Notes under the pieces: model-generated
Databases searched by the model: none
What the model was told of the DNA's origin: nothing
What the model saw: the letters and a program-made list of their open reading frames with translations, nothing else
Made by a program: the position numbers and the translations under genes
DNA from: Bacillus_I endophytica_A
GTDB lineage: Bacteria; Bacillota; Bacilli; Bacillales; Bacillaceae_H
NCBI RefSeq assembly: GCF_026790145.1
Contig: NZ_JALAMS010000024.1
Location: forward strand, 1 to 64,000
Length of the DNA: 64,000 bases
Direction of reading: 5' to 3'
Part shown: one piece after another, positions 9,360-17,465 of the stretch
Numbering within the stretch: the stretch's first letter is position 1
How the letters are laid out: each line of letters opens with the position of its first letter

Positions 9360-10100
9360 ATGCTTATTATTCTTACCATGCTCGTGCTTGGAGCTCTTCT
9401 TGGCTTTATTGGAGCTGGAGGTGCTGGGTTCGTAATTGCTCTTTTAACCGTTGTATTTAGTATTGATATCCATACAGCACTTGGTACCTCTCTTGCTGCA
9501 ATGTCTTTTACTAGCCTATCAGGAGCTTATAGTCATTTTCAAGAGAAAAATATTCATTTAAAGATTGGTCTTATTGTTGGGATTTTTGCTGCAATCGGGT
9601 CCTTTATTGGAGCTAAGTTTGCTGCTCTCATCCCTGCAGATTTCCTACATTACCTTACTGCTAGTATGCTTTTCTTATCTGCTATTCTCATTTTAGTAAA
9701 ACTGTTTTTATTAAAAGATACAGCAAACCAAAAATTAATGGGAAATGCTGAACTTTGGATAAAGAGTATTATTCTTGGAATTATAACAGGCATTATGTCT
9801 GGAACCTTTGGAATTGGCTCAGCTCCATTTATTCAGCTTGGTCTTCTTATGTTATTAAATTTATCTGTTCGCCAATCAGTTGGAACAACAATGCTCGTTA
9901 TTATTCCAATTTCACTTGGCGGCGGTCTTGGCTATATTACAGAAGGATATGTTGATTTTCTTCTCCTTCTAAAAGTGCTAATTGGTACAATGTCTGGTGC
10001 CTATATTGGAGCCAAATTCACAAATCTAGCTCCAAAATCCCTTTTAAAAACCGCCATTTTTGCTACACCTGCTGCTGCCGGTTTGATTCTTCTCTTCTAG
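9360..10100 (+). CDS. TauE/SafE-family anion exporter/permease
   Basis: This 246-residue membrane protein has about seven or eight hydrophobic helices. Two copies of the family's glycine-rich repeat are visible: the N-terminal GFIGAGGAGFVIALLTV and the central GIITGIMSGTFGIGSAPFIQLG. TauE/SafE proteins move sulfite, sulfoacetate or other organic anions across the membrane. The ATG at 9360 has TTAGGAGGAT upstream. The divergent GntR/FCD regulator suggests control by an organic acid. The exact substrate is unknown. Confidence 0.85.
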   Translation: MLIILTMLVLGALLGFIGAGGAGFVIALLTVVFSIDIHTALGTSLAAMSFTSLSGAYSHFQEKNIHLKIGLIVGIFAAIGSFIGAKFAALIPADFLHYLTASMLFLSAILILVKLFLLKDTANQKLMGNAELWIKSIILGIITGIMSGTFGIGSAPFIQLGLLMLLNLSVRQSVGTTMLVIIPISLGGGLGYITEGYVDFLLLLKVLIGTMSGAYIGAKFTNLAPKSLLKTAIFATPAAAGLILLF

Positions 10101-10229
10101 AATAAAATAACTTTGAAACCATTTACTTATACAAAAATTAGCAGTAATATTAATAATCGTAGTTACGAAGAAGGTGATATTTACGCCTTCTTTTTTCTAT
10201 ACTGTAAGGAGAATAAAGGAGGATTCTTT

Positions 10230-11129
10230 TTGAAAAAACATTATTTGCTTTGTGTTGTTTTGATGCTTAGCTTTTTTGTCGCTTTAACTGGCTGTGGTAC
10301 ATCATCTGATTCAATGTCAACTTCCTCAACTACCACAGAAGAAAGCAGTTCAAACGATTCATCTTCATCAAGTGCTGATATAAATAAGGAAAAGAAAGAT
10401 GAAAACACGGAAAAGGAATCGGAAACCGCTTCTTCTCGTCTTCAAGCAACTGTTACGCGCGTAGTTGATGGAGATACGTTAAGAGCAACCGTGAATGGAA
10501 AAGAAGAAAAAGTTCGCCTAATTCTTGTTGATACACCAGAAACAGTTCACCCTTCCAAACCAGTTCAACCTGTAGGACCTGAAGCATCCTCTTTTACAAA
10601 AAAGATGCTTTCAAATAAAAAAATTGAAATTGAACCTGGTGTTCAAGAACGTGACCAGTATGGTCGCCTTTTAGCGTATATCTATGTAGATGGAAAAATG
10701 TTCAATAAAACGCTTATTGAAAAAGGCTTAGCTCGTGTGGCCGTTTTCCCACCAAACACCCGCTATCTAGATGAGTTTAAAGCGCTTGAACAAAAAGCAA
10801 AAGCCGCTAAACTAGGCATCTGGCAATATGAAAACTATGTAACAGATAAGGGATATAATGATACTGTTGTTGGAAGTACATATTCTTCTGATCAATCTTC
10901 ATCTCAATCATCAGAAAAGACATCTACCAACACTACCTCTTCAACGCAAAATACGCCAGAGCCTGCAAAAGAAACAGGTTCTTGTACTATTAAAGGAAAT
11001 ATTTCAAGCTCTGGAGAAAAGATTTATCATATGCCAGGCGGTGCTTATTACGACCGAACAATTGCAGAAAAAATGTTTTGCTCAACAAGCGAAGCAAAGA
11101 ATCATGGATATCGTGCTTCACAAAGATAA
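10230..11129 (+). CDS. Thermonuclease-family lipoprotein with C-terminal sunset-like domain
   Basis: This 299-residue secreted nuclease starts at TTG 10230, because AAAGGAGG is placed correctly and a lipoprotein signal follows (hydrophobic stretch ending LTGC). A Ser/Thr-rich linker of about 60 residues leads to a staphylococcal-nuclease fold: VTRVVDGDTLRATVNG with the calcium-site aspartates, VRLILVDTPETVHP with the catalytic arginine, and ERDQYGRLLAYIYVDG. A second Ser-rich linker leads to a short domain (CTIKGNISSSGEKIYHMPGG, ending in a GYR motif) like the sunset domain often fused to such nucleases. It probably degrades extracellular DNA while tethered to the membrane. Confidence 0.9.
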   Translation: MKKHYLLCVVLMLSFFVALTGCGTSSDSMSTSSTTTEESSSNDSSSSSADINKEKKDENTEKESETASSRLQATVTRVVDGDTLRATVNGKEEKVRLILVDTPETVHPSKPVQPVGPEASSFTKKMLSNKKIEIEPGVQERDQYGRLLAYIYVDGKMFNKTLIEKGLARVAVFPPNTRYLDEFKALEQKAKAAKLGIWQYENYVTDKGYNDTVVGSTYSSDQSSSQSSEKTSTNTTSSTQNTPEPAKETGSCTIKGNISSSGEKIYHMPGGAYYDRTIAEKMFCSTSEAKNHGYRASQR

Positions 11130-11134
11130 TCAAC

Positions 11135-11175
11135 TAAAAAAGCCCCATTCCTTATTTAAGGAACAGGGTTTTTTT
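11135..11175. terminator. Bidirectional terminator (nuclease gene / rpiB)
   Basis: The A-run, CCCCATTCCTTA, loop, TAAGGAACAGGG and T-run form a stem between two converging genes and can serve both strands. Confidence 0.85.
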
Positions 11176-11635
11176 AGTTCGAACTATATTCCTTCTCTAT
11201 GTTACTAATTTTATCAACTCGTACTTTATGTCTTCCACCTTCAAAAGGTGTTTCTAACCAGATTTTCACAATATCACGTGCAAGTCCTGGACCAATAACT
11301 CGTTCTCCCATTGCAAGCACGTTTGAATCATTATGCTCTCTTGTTGCTCTTGCACTAAATGTATCATGAACAAGAGCACAGCGGATTCCTTCTACTTTGT
11401 TGGCTGCAATACTCATTCCAATACCTGTCCCACAAATTAATATCCCTCTGTCTGCTTCTCCAGTTGACACCTTTTCTGCAACTGGAAGAGCATAATCTGG
11501 ATAATCAACAGATGTATCACATGAGCATCCCATATCTTCATATTCTACGTTCATTTCTTCAAGCAAAGAAATGATTTCTTTGCGAATGTTTATTCCTCCG
11601 TGATCAGAGGCAATGATGATTTTCATGATTTTCAT
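11174..11635 (-). CDS. rpiB: Ribose-5-phosphate isomerase B family protein
   Basis: This RpiB/LacAB-type sugar-phosphate isomerase (153 residues) interconverts ribose 5-phosphate and ribulose 5-phosphate or acts on a related sugar. The family motifs are IIIASDHGG at the N-terminus, the catalytic-cysteine segment GILICGTGIGMSIAANK, and REHNDSNVLAMGERV. Three in-frame starts (GTG 11644, ATG 11635, ATG 11626) arise from a tandem ATCATGAAA repeat; ATG 11635 is best spaced from AGGAG. It lies away from the ribose operon, so a role on another sugar phosphate is possible. Confidence 0.88.
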   Translation of the reverse strand: MKIMKIIIASDHGGINIRKEIISLLEEMNVEYEDMGCSCDTSVDYPDYALPVAEKVSTGEADRGILICGTGIGMSIAANKVEGIRCALVHDTFSARATREHNDSNVLAMGERVIGPGLARDIVKIWLETPFEGGRHKVRVDKISNIEKEYSSN

Positions 11636-11805
11636 GATTTTCACTCCTACTTGTACAGGGCTTTATCTGTTTTAATAATTTAATTGTCCCTTTAACTTAT
11701 ACACTAATAATAAAGGTAACCCTTCTGATTTGTAAACCTTTTCAAAGAATAACAAACAACTAGTTATGATTTTCTTCACCCTGTTTTAAGATACGTTCTA
11801 CACTC

Positions 11806-11889
11806 TCATACTGTATAAAGATAACGAGCTTTTTCGTTCTCTAGATGATCAATAACTGTATTACAAGTATGATAAATCAAAGTTACCAT
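11806..11889 (-). CDS. Possible 27-residue small protein
   Basis: A 27-codon frame starts with ATG 11889 behind an excellent GGAGGAGAG ribosome-binding site and ends at TGA 11806. I do not recognise the product (MVTLIYHTCNTVIDHLENEK and seven more residues). The frame overlaps a 14-mer shared with the MFS upstream region, so the sequence may be kept for DNA binding rather than coding. The rest of 11645-12047 holds no other gene I can support. Confidence 0.35.
   Translation of the reverse strand: MVTLIYHTCNTVIDHLENEKARYLYTV
11857..11870 (-). promoter_or_regulatory. GntR-box-like 14-mer upstream of the GntR regulator
   Basis: The minus strand reads ATACTTGTAATACA, identical to 14675-14688 on the plus strand upstream of the MFS gene. 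It resembles the B. subtilis gluconate-operon GntR operator ATACTTGTATACAAGTAT, as I recall it. The regulator at 12048 may bind both sites. Confidence 0.45.
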
Positions 11890-12047
11890 TTTCTCTCCTC
11901 CTCACTCATTCGTACACTTACTTACTATGTAAATAAATAACAAGCTTCATTTTCACACTAGCCAACTTCATATAAATATTAAGTATGAATCTCAGCAAAT
12001 TTGTTACAGTAAAAGCAAGCTAATAGATTCTTAAAATAGAGAATTTT

Positions 12048-12827
12048 TTGCCCTTCAAAACAGAAAAGTATATAATAAAACTACGTTTTAGTAACGATGA
12101 ATTTATAGTGAGAGAAGTGATTTTTATCAGTTTTAATCCTGTATCAAACAAGAAATTATACATTCAAATTTATGACCAAATTCTTTCACAAATTGAACTC
12201 GGTACATTCAAAATTGGAGATAAACTTCCTTCTGAACGAGAGCTGTGCGCGAACTTCGGTGTTAGTCGTGCACCTGTAAGACAAGCATTAAGTGCACTTG
12301 AAATGAACGGAATTATTTATTCAAGACAAGGTGAAGGAGTTTTCGTAAAAAACACAAAAATTACAACGGGAACTTCTCAGTCTTCTTCTCTTTTAGAAAA
12401 TGTATCGCCTGAAGATATTGTGGAAGCAAGAATGACAATTGAACCTCTTATTGTTAAGCTTGCAGCAATGAGAGCTACTGCTGAAGATATCGCAGACTTA
12501 AGAAAAACTATTGATATGATGGAAGAAGAAACAAAACAGGGAATTTATGTGCCTGAAACAGATGAGAAACTACATAAAGGCATTGCAAAGGCTTCTCATA
12601 ATGATTTATTTATTACTTTCATGGCGGATATTAGCAACGCAATGAAAAAACAAGAAATGTGGCAGTTTATTCGCGACCGTACAGTAACTCGTCCAGATTA
12701 TCGAGAAGTGAATTTTAAAGAGCATAAAATGCTTATTGAGGCAATTGAAAATCATGATGAGAAGAAAGCAGTTGAAATGATGACTTCTCATATGAAAAAC
12801 CTTTTTGAACGGTACTGGAAAGTGTAA
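12048..12827 (+). CDS. GntR-family regulator (FadR type, FCD domain)
   Basis: This winged-helix regulator has LYIQIYDQILSQIELGTFKI and GDKLPSERELCANFGVSRAP in the DNA-binding domain and a C-terminal helical effector domain (EARMTIEPLIVKLAAMRA, HKGIAKASHNDLF, FKEHKMLIEAIENHD). The open frame has an unconvincing N-terminal extension. The conserved domain begins near NPVSNKKLYIQ, so the true start may be GTG 12108 or GTG 12117; no start has a strong ribosome-binding site. It converges with an MFS carrier whose upstream region carries the same 14-mer as its own, so it probably regulates both. Confidence 0.85.
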   Translation: MPFKTEKYIIKLRFSNDEFIVREVIFISFNPVSNKKLYIQIYDQILSQIELGTFKIGDKLPSERELCANFGVSRAPVRQALSALEMNGIIYSRQGEGVFVKNTKITTGTSQSSSLLENVSPEDIVEARMTIEPLIVKLAAMRATAEDIADLRKTIDMMEEETKQGIYVPETDEKLHKGIAKASHNDLFITFMADISNAMKKQEMWQFIRDRTVTRPDYREVNFKEHKMLIEAIENHDEKKAVEMMTSHMKNLFERYWKV

Positions 12828-12873
12828 ACCATTCCACAAAGAAATGATTGCAGATCTGTGCTTGTTCTTTGAG

Positions 12874-12916
12874 CTAACAAAAAGGATGCACCTTATGTGC
12901 ATCCTTTTTGTATAAA
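12874..12916. terminator. Bidirectional terminator (GntR gene / MFS gene)
   Basis: ACAAAAAGGATGCAC and GTGCATCCTTTTTGT form a perfect stem around CTTAT, between converging genes, with A and T runs on both sides. Confidence 0.88.
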
Positions 12917-12963
12917 AAGCGTTACATCGTTTTATAAAATAAGCCAACAAAGATTCTTAATGA

Positions 12964-14316
12964 TCATGTATTAATAGAGTTCTTTAACTCAGATTGTTCA
13001 TTATCTTCCTCCACTTTATGACTAACTGCCTTACCTGATTGCTTTACTAAAAATAGAATAATCGCTGCTCCAATCACTAAACTAACTCCTAGAAAAATCA
13101 TACTTGTATTAAAAGAACCTGTAACATCTTTAATATACCCAACGATATAAGGACCAAAGAAACCACCAAGATTTCCAACACTGTTAATGAGCGCAATTGC
13201 TCCTCCTGCAGCTGCCCCTGTTAGAAATGAAGGAGGAATAGCCCAAAATGGAGAGTATGCTCCAAATGCTCCACATAAAGCAATGGTTAAAAAGATAAAT
13301 GATAAGACAATGCTTGTACTTGCTACATAGCTACTCGCAATCATAGCCACTGCACTAGTTGTTAAACAAACCGCCACATGCCAACGCCTTTCATTCTTTT
13401 TATCAGAGTGATTACCAACCATAATCATTACGACCATGGCAATCGTATACATCAATCCTAGTACCCACCCCATACCTTGTGTGCTTAGTGATGTTTCTTC
13501 TGCCAGACCTTGAGAAATGGTAGGGAGAAACATATTAATACCGTAATAGCCAACCATCCAACAGAAGTATCCAATTGATAAGATCAATACATCCCGATCT
13601 TTTAAAGCTTGCGCAAAAGTATAATGCTTCACTTCTTCCTTTTCCTGTCTTTCTTTTGCAATTACACTCATTAGCCATTCCTTTTCACCACGATTTAACC
13701 AGTTTACATCTTCAAGCCTGTCATCAAGATAGAAGTAACAGATAATACCTAGAATGAGTGCTGGAATAGCCTCTAAAATAAATAGCCATTGCCACCCTGC
13801 TAAACCCAACCAGTCAATTCCTAATAGAAATGTAGAAAGAGGCGAACCTATAGCATTTGCTCCTGGAATAGCGAGCATAAATCCTGCAATAGCTTTAGCA
13901 TGGTGTTTTGTTTGGAAGAAACCGCTCAAATAATAAACCATACAAGGATAGAAACTAGCTTCCGCCACTCCTAAAAGAAAACGAGCAATATAAAACTGTG
14001 TAGGAGTTTGGACAAATGCCATAAAGATGGCGATAATCGCCCATGTTACCATAATGCGGCTAATCCATTTTCTTGCCCCAATCTTTGTCATCATAGCGCT
14101 TCCCGGAACTTCTAGCAAAAAATAACCAATAAAGAAAATTCCTGCTCCTAATCCAAAGACAGCATTGGAGAACCAAAGATCTTCGTTCATTTGTAACGCC
14201 GCAAATCCGATATTTACTCTATCTAGTATTGCGATAATAAAACATAAGAATAGAAACGGAATTAGTCGAAGTGTTACTTTCCTTGTTGTAGAACGTTCTA
14301 GTTCAAGCTGATTCAA
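12964..14316 (-). CDS. MFS transporter, anion:cation symporter type
   Basis: This 450-residue carrier has twelve predicted helices. The first loop has LDRVNIGFAALQMNEDL, typical of the anion:cation symporter family (galactonate, glucarate, tartrate and phthalate carriers). YFLLEVPGSAMMTKIGARKWISR covers helix 2 and the family A-motif. The start is TTG 14316 behind AAGGGGGAT. Upstream are two cre-like elements and an operator-like inverted repeat, which fits a catabolite-repressed organic-acid or sugar-acid importer controlled by the convergent GntR gene. The substrate is not known. Confidence 0.85.
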   Translation of the reverse strand: MNQLELERSTTRKVTLRLIPFLFLCFIIAILDRVNIGFAALQMNEDLWFSNAVFGLGAGIFFIGYFLLEVPGSAMMTKIGARKWISRIMVTWAIIAIFMAFVQTPTQFYIARFLLGVAEASFYPCMVYYLSGFFQTKHHAKAIAGFMLAIPGANAIGSPLSTFLLGIDWLGLAGWQWLFILEAIPALILGIICYFYLDDRLEDVNWLNRGEKEWLMSVIAKERQEKEEVKHYTFAQALKDRDVLILSIGYFCWMVGYYGINMFLPTISQGLAEETSLSTQGMGWVLGLMYTIAMVVMIMVGNHSDKKNERRWHVAVCLTTSAVAMIASSYVASTSIVLSFIFLTIALCGAFGAYSPFWAIPPSFLTGAAAGGAIALINSVGNLGGFFGPYIVGYIKDVTGSFNTSMIFLGVSLVIGAAIILFLVKQSGKAVSHKVEEDNEQSELKNSINT

Positions 14317-14394
14317 GATAAATCCCCCTTTTAGGCTTTTTTGGCCTTTTCTTTTAACCTTGCTTCCTTATCCCTCTGATATCAACCATCCTAA

Positions 14395-14408
14395 ATTAAG
14401 CGCTTTCG
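14395..14408. promoter_or_regulatory. cre-like site near the MFS start
   Basis: ATTAAGCGCTTTCG has the AAGCGCTT centre of CcpA sites, about 80 bases upstream of the MFS start. It departs from the consensus at the ends. Confidence 0.35.
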
Positions 14409-14563
14409 ATTAAACTAAACATTCTCTTCTCCCCTGCCTTTATTATTTAATTGTGTTTGTATTACTACAGCATTTCTTTTGTTGTTTTGATGCTATTATC
14501 GACTGTAATGCTGATAATAAACTTCCTTTCCAATCTACTCTGCCATTCGATGTAAATTAAATA

Positions 14564-14583
14564 TTTTGTAAGTGCTTACAAAA
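14564..14583. promoter_or_regulatory. Palindromic cre-like site
   Basis: TTTTGTAAG-TG-CTTACAAAA is a perfect dyad. Its core TGTAAGTGCTTACA differs by one base from the CcpA consensus form TGTAAGCGCTTACA. Together with 14670-14714 it marks 14317-14773 as a regulatory stretch with no convincing gene. Confidence 0.5.
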
Positions 14584-14669
14584 GGAGTTTTACTTGTTGC
14601 AAGTCCTACTGCAATTTCAGCCTCTTTTTGTTCTGCAATTCTTATATTAAATATTTTTTTAAAAACTAA

Positions 14670-14714
14670 CCTGTATACTTGTAATACAACTAACTTACAA
14701 TACAAGTATACAGG
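14670..14714. promoter_or_regulatory. Perfect 14-bp inverted repeat, probable GntR operator pair
   Basis: CCTGTATACTTGTA (14670-14683) and TACAAGTATACAGG (14701-14714) are exact reverse complements around a 17-base spacer. The spacer contains two further partial copies (AATACAA, TTACAA), as if two overlapping GntR boxes were present. The element lies about 350 bases upstream of the MFS gene. Confidence 0.5.
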
Positions 14715-14773
14715 CAATCATTTTTATTGTCTATATTTTTTAAAAAGTCTGTTAATTACAGAACTCATATAAA

Positions 14774-14810
14774 AAGAAGGGTGTTTCTCTAACAGAGAAA
14801 CACCCTTCTT
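14774..14810 (-). terminator. Terminator of the cupin gene
   Basis: A 17-bp perfect stem (AAGAAGGGTGTTTCTCT / AGAGAAACACCCTTCTT) with a three-base loop lies downstream of the cupin gene on the minus strand. Confidence 0.8.
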
Positions 14811-14850
14811 TCATCTTTATCTCTTTATTTATAAACATAATTTACACTAA

Positions 14851-15385
14851 TTACTTCTCTCGTTCAGCAGCCTCTGCTTCTTTTTTCGTTCGATGCACCG
14901 TACCAAACGGATGCTCAGGGGGTGCATAAATAGAGTAAATCTTCAATGGTCTATTCCCTATATTTGTGCCATTATGCCATGTCCCCGCAGGTACCATAAT
15001 GGCATCATCATCAGAAACTCTTTCCCGAAAGGATAAGTTATTTTTTGTTTTTCCCATCTGAACAAGTCCTCGGCCTTCTTCAATCCTTAAAAACTGATCT
15101 GTTTTCGGATGAATTTCAAGCCCAATGTCTTCTCCTTGTTTAATACTCATCTAATGTAACCTGCAGATAACGTCCTGTCCATAAGGCTGTACGAAACGTT
15201 TTATTTTGCTTAGTGGCTTCATTAATATTTACTACAAACGGCTGTCTTCCATAATCTTTTAACTCCATTTTTTCTCTGCTGTACCAATAGGAATAAGCTT
15301 CATATGGATTAGACCTGTACTCTGCTTGAAATACTGGATACTGTACGTAATAAGGATAGGAATACATATAAGGAGAATAATACAT
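14851..15385 (-). pseudogene. Cupin-domain protein, split by a one-base frameshift
   Basis: Two overlapping frames make up one protein. The first (15140-15385, 81 codons) has a Tyr/Pro-rich N-terminus followed by FRTALWTGRYLQVTL. The second (14851-15150, 99 codons) continues with SIKQGEDIGLEIHPKTDQFL, the cupin metal motif with its histidines at IHP and GTWHN, and YAPPEHPFGTVH. Removing one base near 15150 (TTAGATGAG to TTAATGAG) joins them. The break falls between beta strands of the same cupin barrel, so the first product cannot fold alone. A sequencing error, or coupled translation through the ATG in the overlap, are alternatives. The function is unknown. Confidence 0.8.
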
Positions 15386-15476
15386 TTCTCTTCATTCCTT
15401 TCATATGCTTATAAAATATCCTATACGCCCTCTTAGTAGCATATTCCGTTTTCCATTCTCCTTATGAAGTGCATCT

Positions 15477-16238
15477 TTAGTTCATCGTTAAGCCACTATC
15501 AACTACAATATTTTGTCCTGTAATTCCTTTAGCTCTGTCAGATCCTAAGAATACCACTGTTTCAGCTACATCTTTTGGGGTGGTGACACGATTTAAAGCA
15601 GAACTATTTGCGACAATGTTGAACACTTCCTCTGTTGTAAGGGCACTAGCATCTGTTGTTTGTAAAAGACCACCTGATACCATATTGACCGTAATGCCAT
15701 ATTGTCCGAGCTCTTTTGCCATGTTTCTTGTAAATCCAACTAGAGCTGCTTTTCCTGTTGTATATTGATGATAAGGAACAATGGGATTCTGAAATAAATT
15801 TGTACCAATATTCACGACTCTCGCATTATCTGTTTCTTTCAAATATGGTAAAGCTGCTTGAATAGTATTCAATGCTCCATGAACAGATCCTTCAAACTGT
15901 TCTACATATTTCCCCCAGCTTAACTCATGGACAGGCTCTTGTGCATTTGGATCAAATTTAAAATTTATAAGAGCATTATTGATAATAATATTAATACATC
16001 CATAATGCTTAATCGTTTGGTTCACTAACTTTTCAACCTCATGTTTATTTGTAATATCAGCATAAAGTGCGATTGCGTTTTCTTTCCCTAACTCATCTAC
16101 TAAAATTTCGGCACTTTCTTTGTTCTGATAATAATTCACCACAACACCGTATCCATTTTCTACGAACGTTCTTGCAATCTCAGATCCTAATCCTCTACTC
16201 GCTCCTGTTACTAATGCAATTCCTTTGAAGTTTTTCAT
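15477..16238 (-). CDS. TPP-riboswitch-controlled SDR oxidoreductase
   Basis: This 253-residue short-chain dehydrogenase/reductase has the cofactor motif VTGASRGLGSEIA, an N-N-A strand motif (INNALINF), and the active-site residues Ser (VNIGTN region), Tyr and Lys (YHQYTTGKAALVGFTRNMAKE), so it looks active and resembles 3-oxoacyl-ACP reductases. ATG 16238 is preceded by AAAGGAAT. The frame extends 24 codons upstream into the riboswitch terminator, so the longer start is rejected. A TPP riboswitch controls the gene, so it should be on when thiamin is scarce. A thiamin-regulated SDR called OarX has been described by comparative genomics, and this may be a homologue. The reaction is unknown. Confidence 0.85.
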   Translation of the reverse strand: MKNFKGIALVTGASRGLGSEIARTFVENGYGVVVNYYQNKESAEILVDELGKENAIALYADITNKHEVEKLVNQTIKHYGCINIIINNALINFKFDPNAQEPVHELSWGKYVEQFEGSVHGALNTIQAALPYLKETDNARVVNIGTNLFQNPIVPYHQYTTGKAALVGFTRNMAKELGQYGITVNMVSGGLLQTTDASALTTEEVFNIVANSSALNRVTTPKDVAETVVFLGSDRAKGITGQNIVVDSGLTMN

Positions 16239-16296
16239 CGAACAAATTCCTTTCAATTTCGTATTTACAATAAACTTGAAAGAGAGAGTGAATACA

Positions 16297-16333
16297 AAAA
16301 GCCCTTTCACTCGTCAAAAGTAAAAGGGCTGAA
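16297..16333 (-). terminator. TPP riboswitch terminator
   Basis: On the minus strand AGCCCTTTTA and TGAAAGGGCT form the stem and a T run follows. It lies between the aptamer and the SDR start, which implies transcriptional control. Confidence 0.8.
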
Positions 16334-16358
16334 CATTCTTCATGTACAAACTGTATAC

Positions 16359-16442
16359 TTTTACTCCCTACGCGAGTATTAACTCTCAGGTTCAAAGGGT
16401 CAGGTTTTCACCTTCTCAACTCGTATGAGTTCCCCTGTAAAA
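16359..16442 (-). promoter_or_regulatory. TPP (thiamin pyrophosphate) riboswitch aptamer
   Basis: The minus strand shows the THI-box core: TTTTACAGGGGAACTC, GTTGAGA, ACCCTTTGAACCTGA and GCGTAGGGA, closed by GTAAAA/TTTTAC as P1. All conserved blocks are in order and correctly spaced. Confidence 0.92.
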
Positions 16443-16459
16443 TATTTATTGTCAATATT

Positions 16460-16489
16460 ATTATATTTTAGCTTCTAACGTTTGTACAA
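16460..16489 (-). promoter_or_regulatory. Sigma-A promoter of the TPP-controlled SDR gene
   Basis: TTGTAC (16484-16489) and TATAAT (16460-16465) are 18 bases apart on the minus strand, just upstream of the aptamer. Confidence 0.65.
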
Positions 16490-16493
16490 TTTT

Positions 16494-16535
16494 AAAAGCA
16501 TCACACTCCCCTAAAGGGCACATGATGCCTTTTCA
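16494..16535 (-). terminator. Ribose operon terminator
   Basis: Right after rbsB, AAAAGGCATCA and TGATGCTTTT form an imperfect stem on the minus strand. Confidence 0.65.
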
Positions 16536-17453
16536 TTATTCCTTCGTCATTAACTTCAACGGTGCTGCAATATTCTTTTCAACTTTCTTGCCTTTTAAAA
16601 CATCACTTGCAGCTTTAACAGCTAGCTCACCAATTAATTCTGGTTGCTGTGCCACAGTTGCCGCTAACTTCCCTTCTTTTACAGCATTAACAGCATCTTC
16701 ATTCCCGTCAAATCCAACAACAAGAACATCTCGACCTGAGCTGTTAATTGCTTGGATAGCTCCTAATGCCATTTCATCATTATGAGCGAATACTGCTTTA
16801 ATATCTGAGTTTCCTTGCAGTAAGTTCTCCATTACATTCAAACCTTTTGTACGATCAAAATCTGCAGACTGTTTTGCCACAACATCAAGTTTTTGATCTG
16901 CTACATTATGAAATCCTTTGCCTCGTTCACGTGTTGCAGATGCTCCTGGAGTTCCTTCAAGTTCAGCTACTTTCGCTCCTTCACCTAACTTTTCAACAAT
17001 GTAATCAGCTGCCATTTCGCCACCCTTTACATTGTCAGAAGCAACTAACGTTTCGACCTTTCCTTTATCTGCTGAACGATCTAATGTAACAACAGGAATG
17101 CCAATATTGTTAGCTGATTGAACAGCTGTTGAAATAGCTGCTGAATCTGTTGGGTTAATCAGTAAAACATCAACCCCTTGTTGTAGTAAATCTTCAACAT
17201 CGTTAACTTGCTTAGCTGAATCGTTCTGTGCGTCAACAATCACAACGTCCATTCCTTGCTTTTTCACTTCTTTTACAACTCCATTTTTTAATGAAACAAA
17301 GAACGGGTTATTTAACGTAGAAACCGATAAGCCAATTTTAATATCTTCTAAATTTCCTTTTTTCTTTGGTTTTGCCCATTCTGGAGGCTCTAATGAACAA
17401 GCCGCTAGAATAAGAAGTGAAAACGACATGAGTACAAGTAAGACCTTTTTCAA
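16536..17453 (-). CDS. rbsB: Ribose ABC transporter, substrate-binding lipoprotein
   Basis: This 305-residue periplasmic-binding-type protein has a lipoprotein signal (MKKVLLVLMSFSLLILAACS, with the cysteine after LAA). The two-lobed sugar-binding fold shows IGLSVSTLNNPFFVSLKNG, VDVLLINPTDS, GIPVVTLDRSAD and VVGFDGNEDAVNAV, typical of RbsB. It captures ribose outside the membrane and delivers it to RbsC. The start is TTG 17453 behind AGGAGGGG. It is the last gene of rbsRKDACB. Confidence 0.93.
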   Translation of the reverse strand: MKKVLLVLMSFSLLILAACSLEPPEWAKPKKKGNLEDIKIGLSVSTLNNPFFVSLKNGVVKEVKKQGMDVVIVDAQNDSAKQVNDVEDLLQQGVDVLLINPTDSAAISTAVQSANNIGIPVVTLDRSADKGKVETLVASDNVKGGEMAADYIVEKLGEGAKVAELEGTPGASATRERGKGFHNVADQKLDVVAKQSADFDRTKGLNVMENLLQGNSDIKAVFAHNDEMALGAIQAINSSGRDVLVVGFDGNEDAVNAVKEGKLAATVAQQPELIGELAVKAASDVLKGKKVEKNIAAPLKLMTKE

Positions 17454-17465
17454 TGAGAACCCCTC

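Noticed and set aside
10113..10229. Upstream extension of the thermonuclease gene
   Set aside because: It would put 39 residues in front of a clear lipoprotein signal; TTG 10230 has the correct AAAGGAGG site.
14535..14717. 60-codon minus-strand frame and a 66-codon plus-strand frame upstream of the MFS gene
   Set aside because: The minus frame starts inside the perfect inverted repeat and both cover a cre-like palindrome; neither has a ribosome-binding site. Better explained as regulatory DNA.
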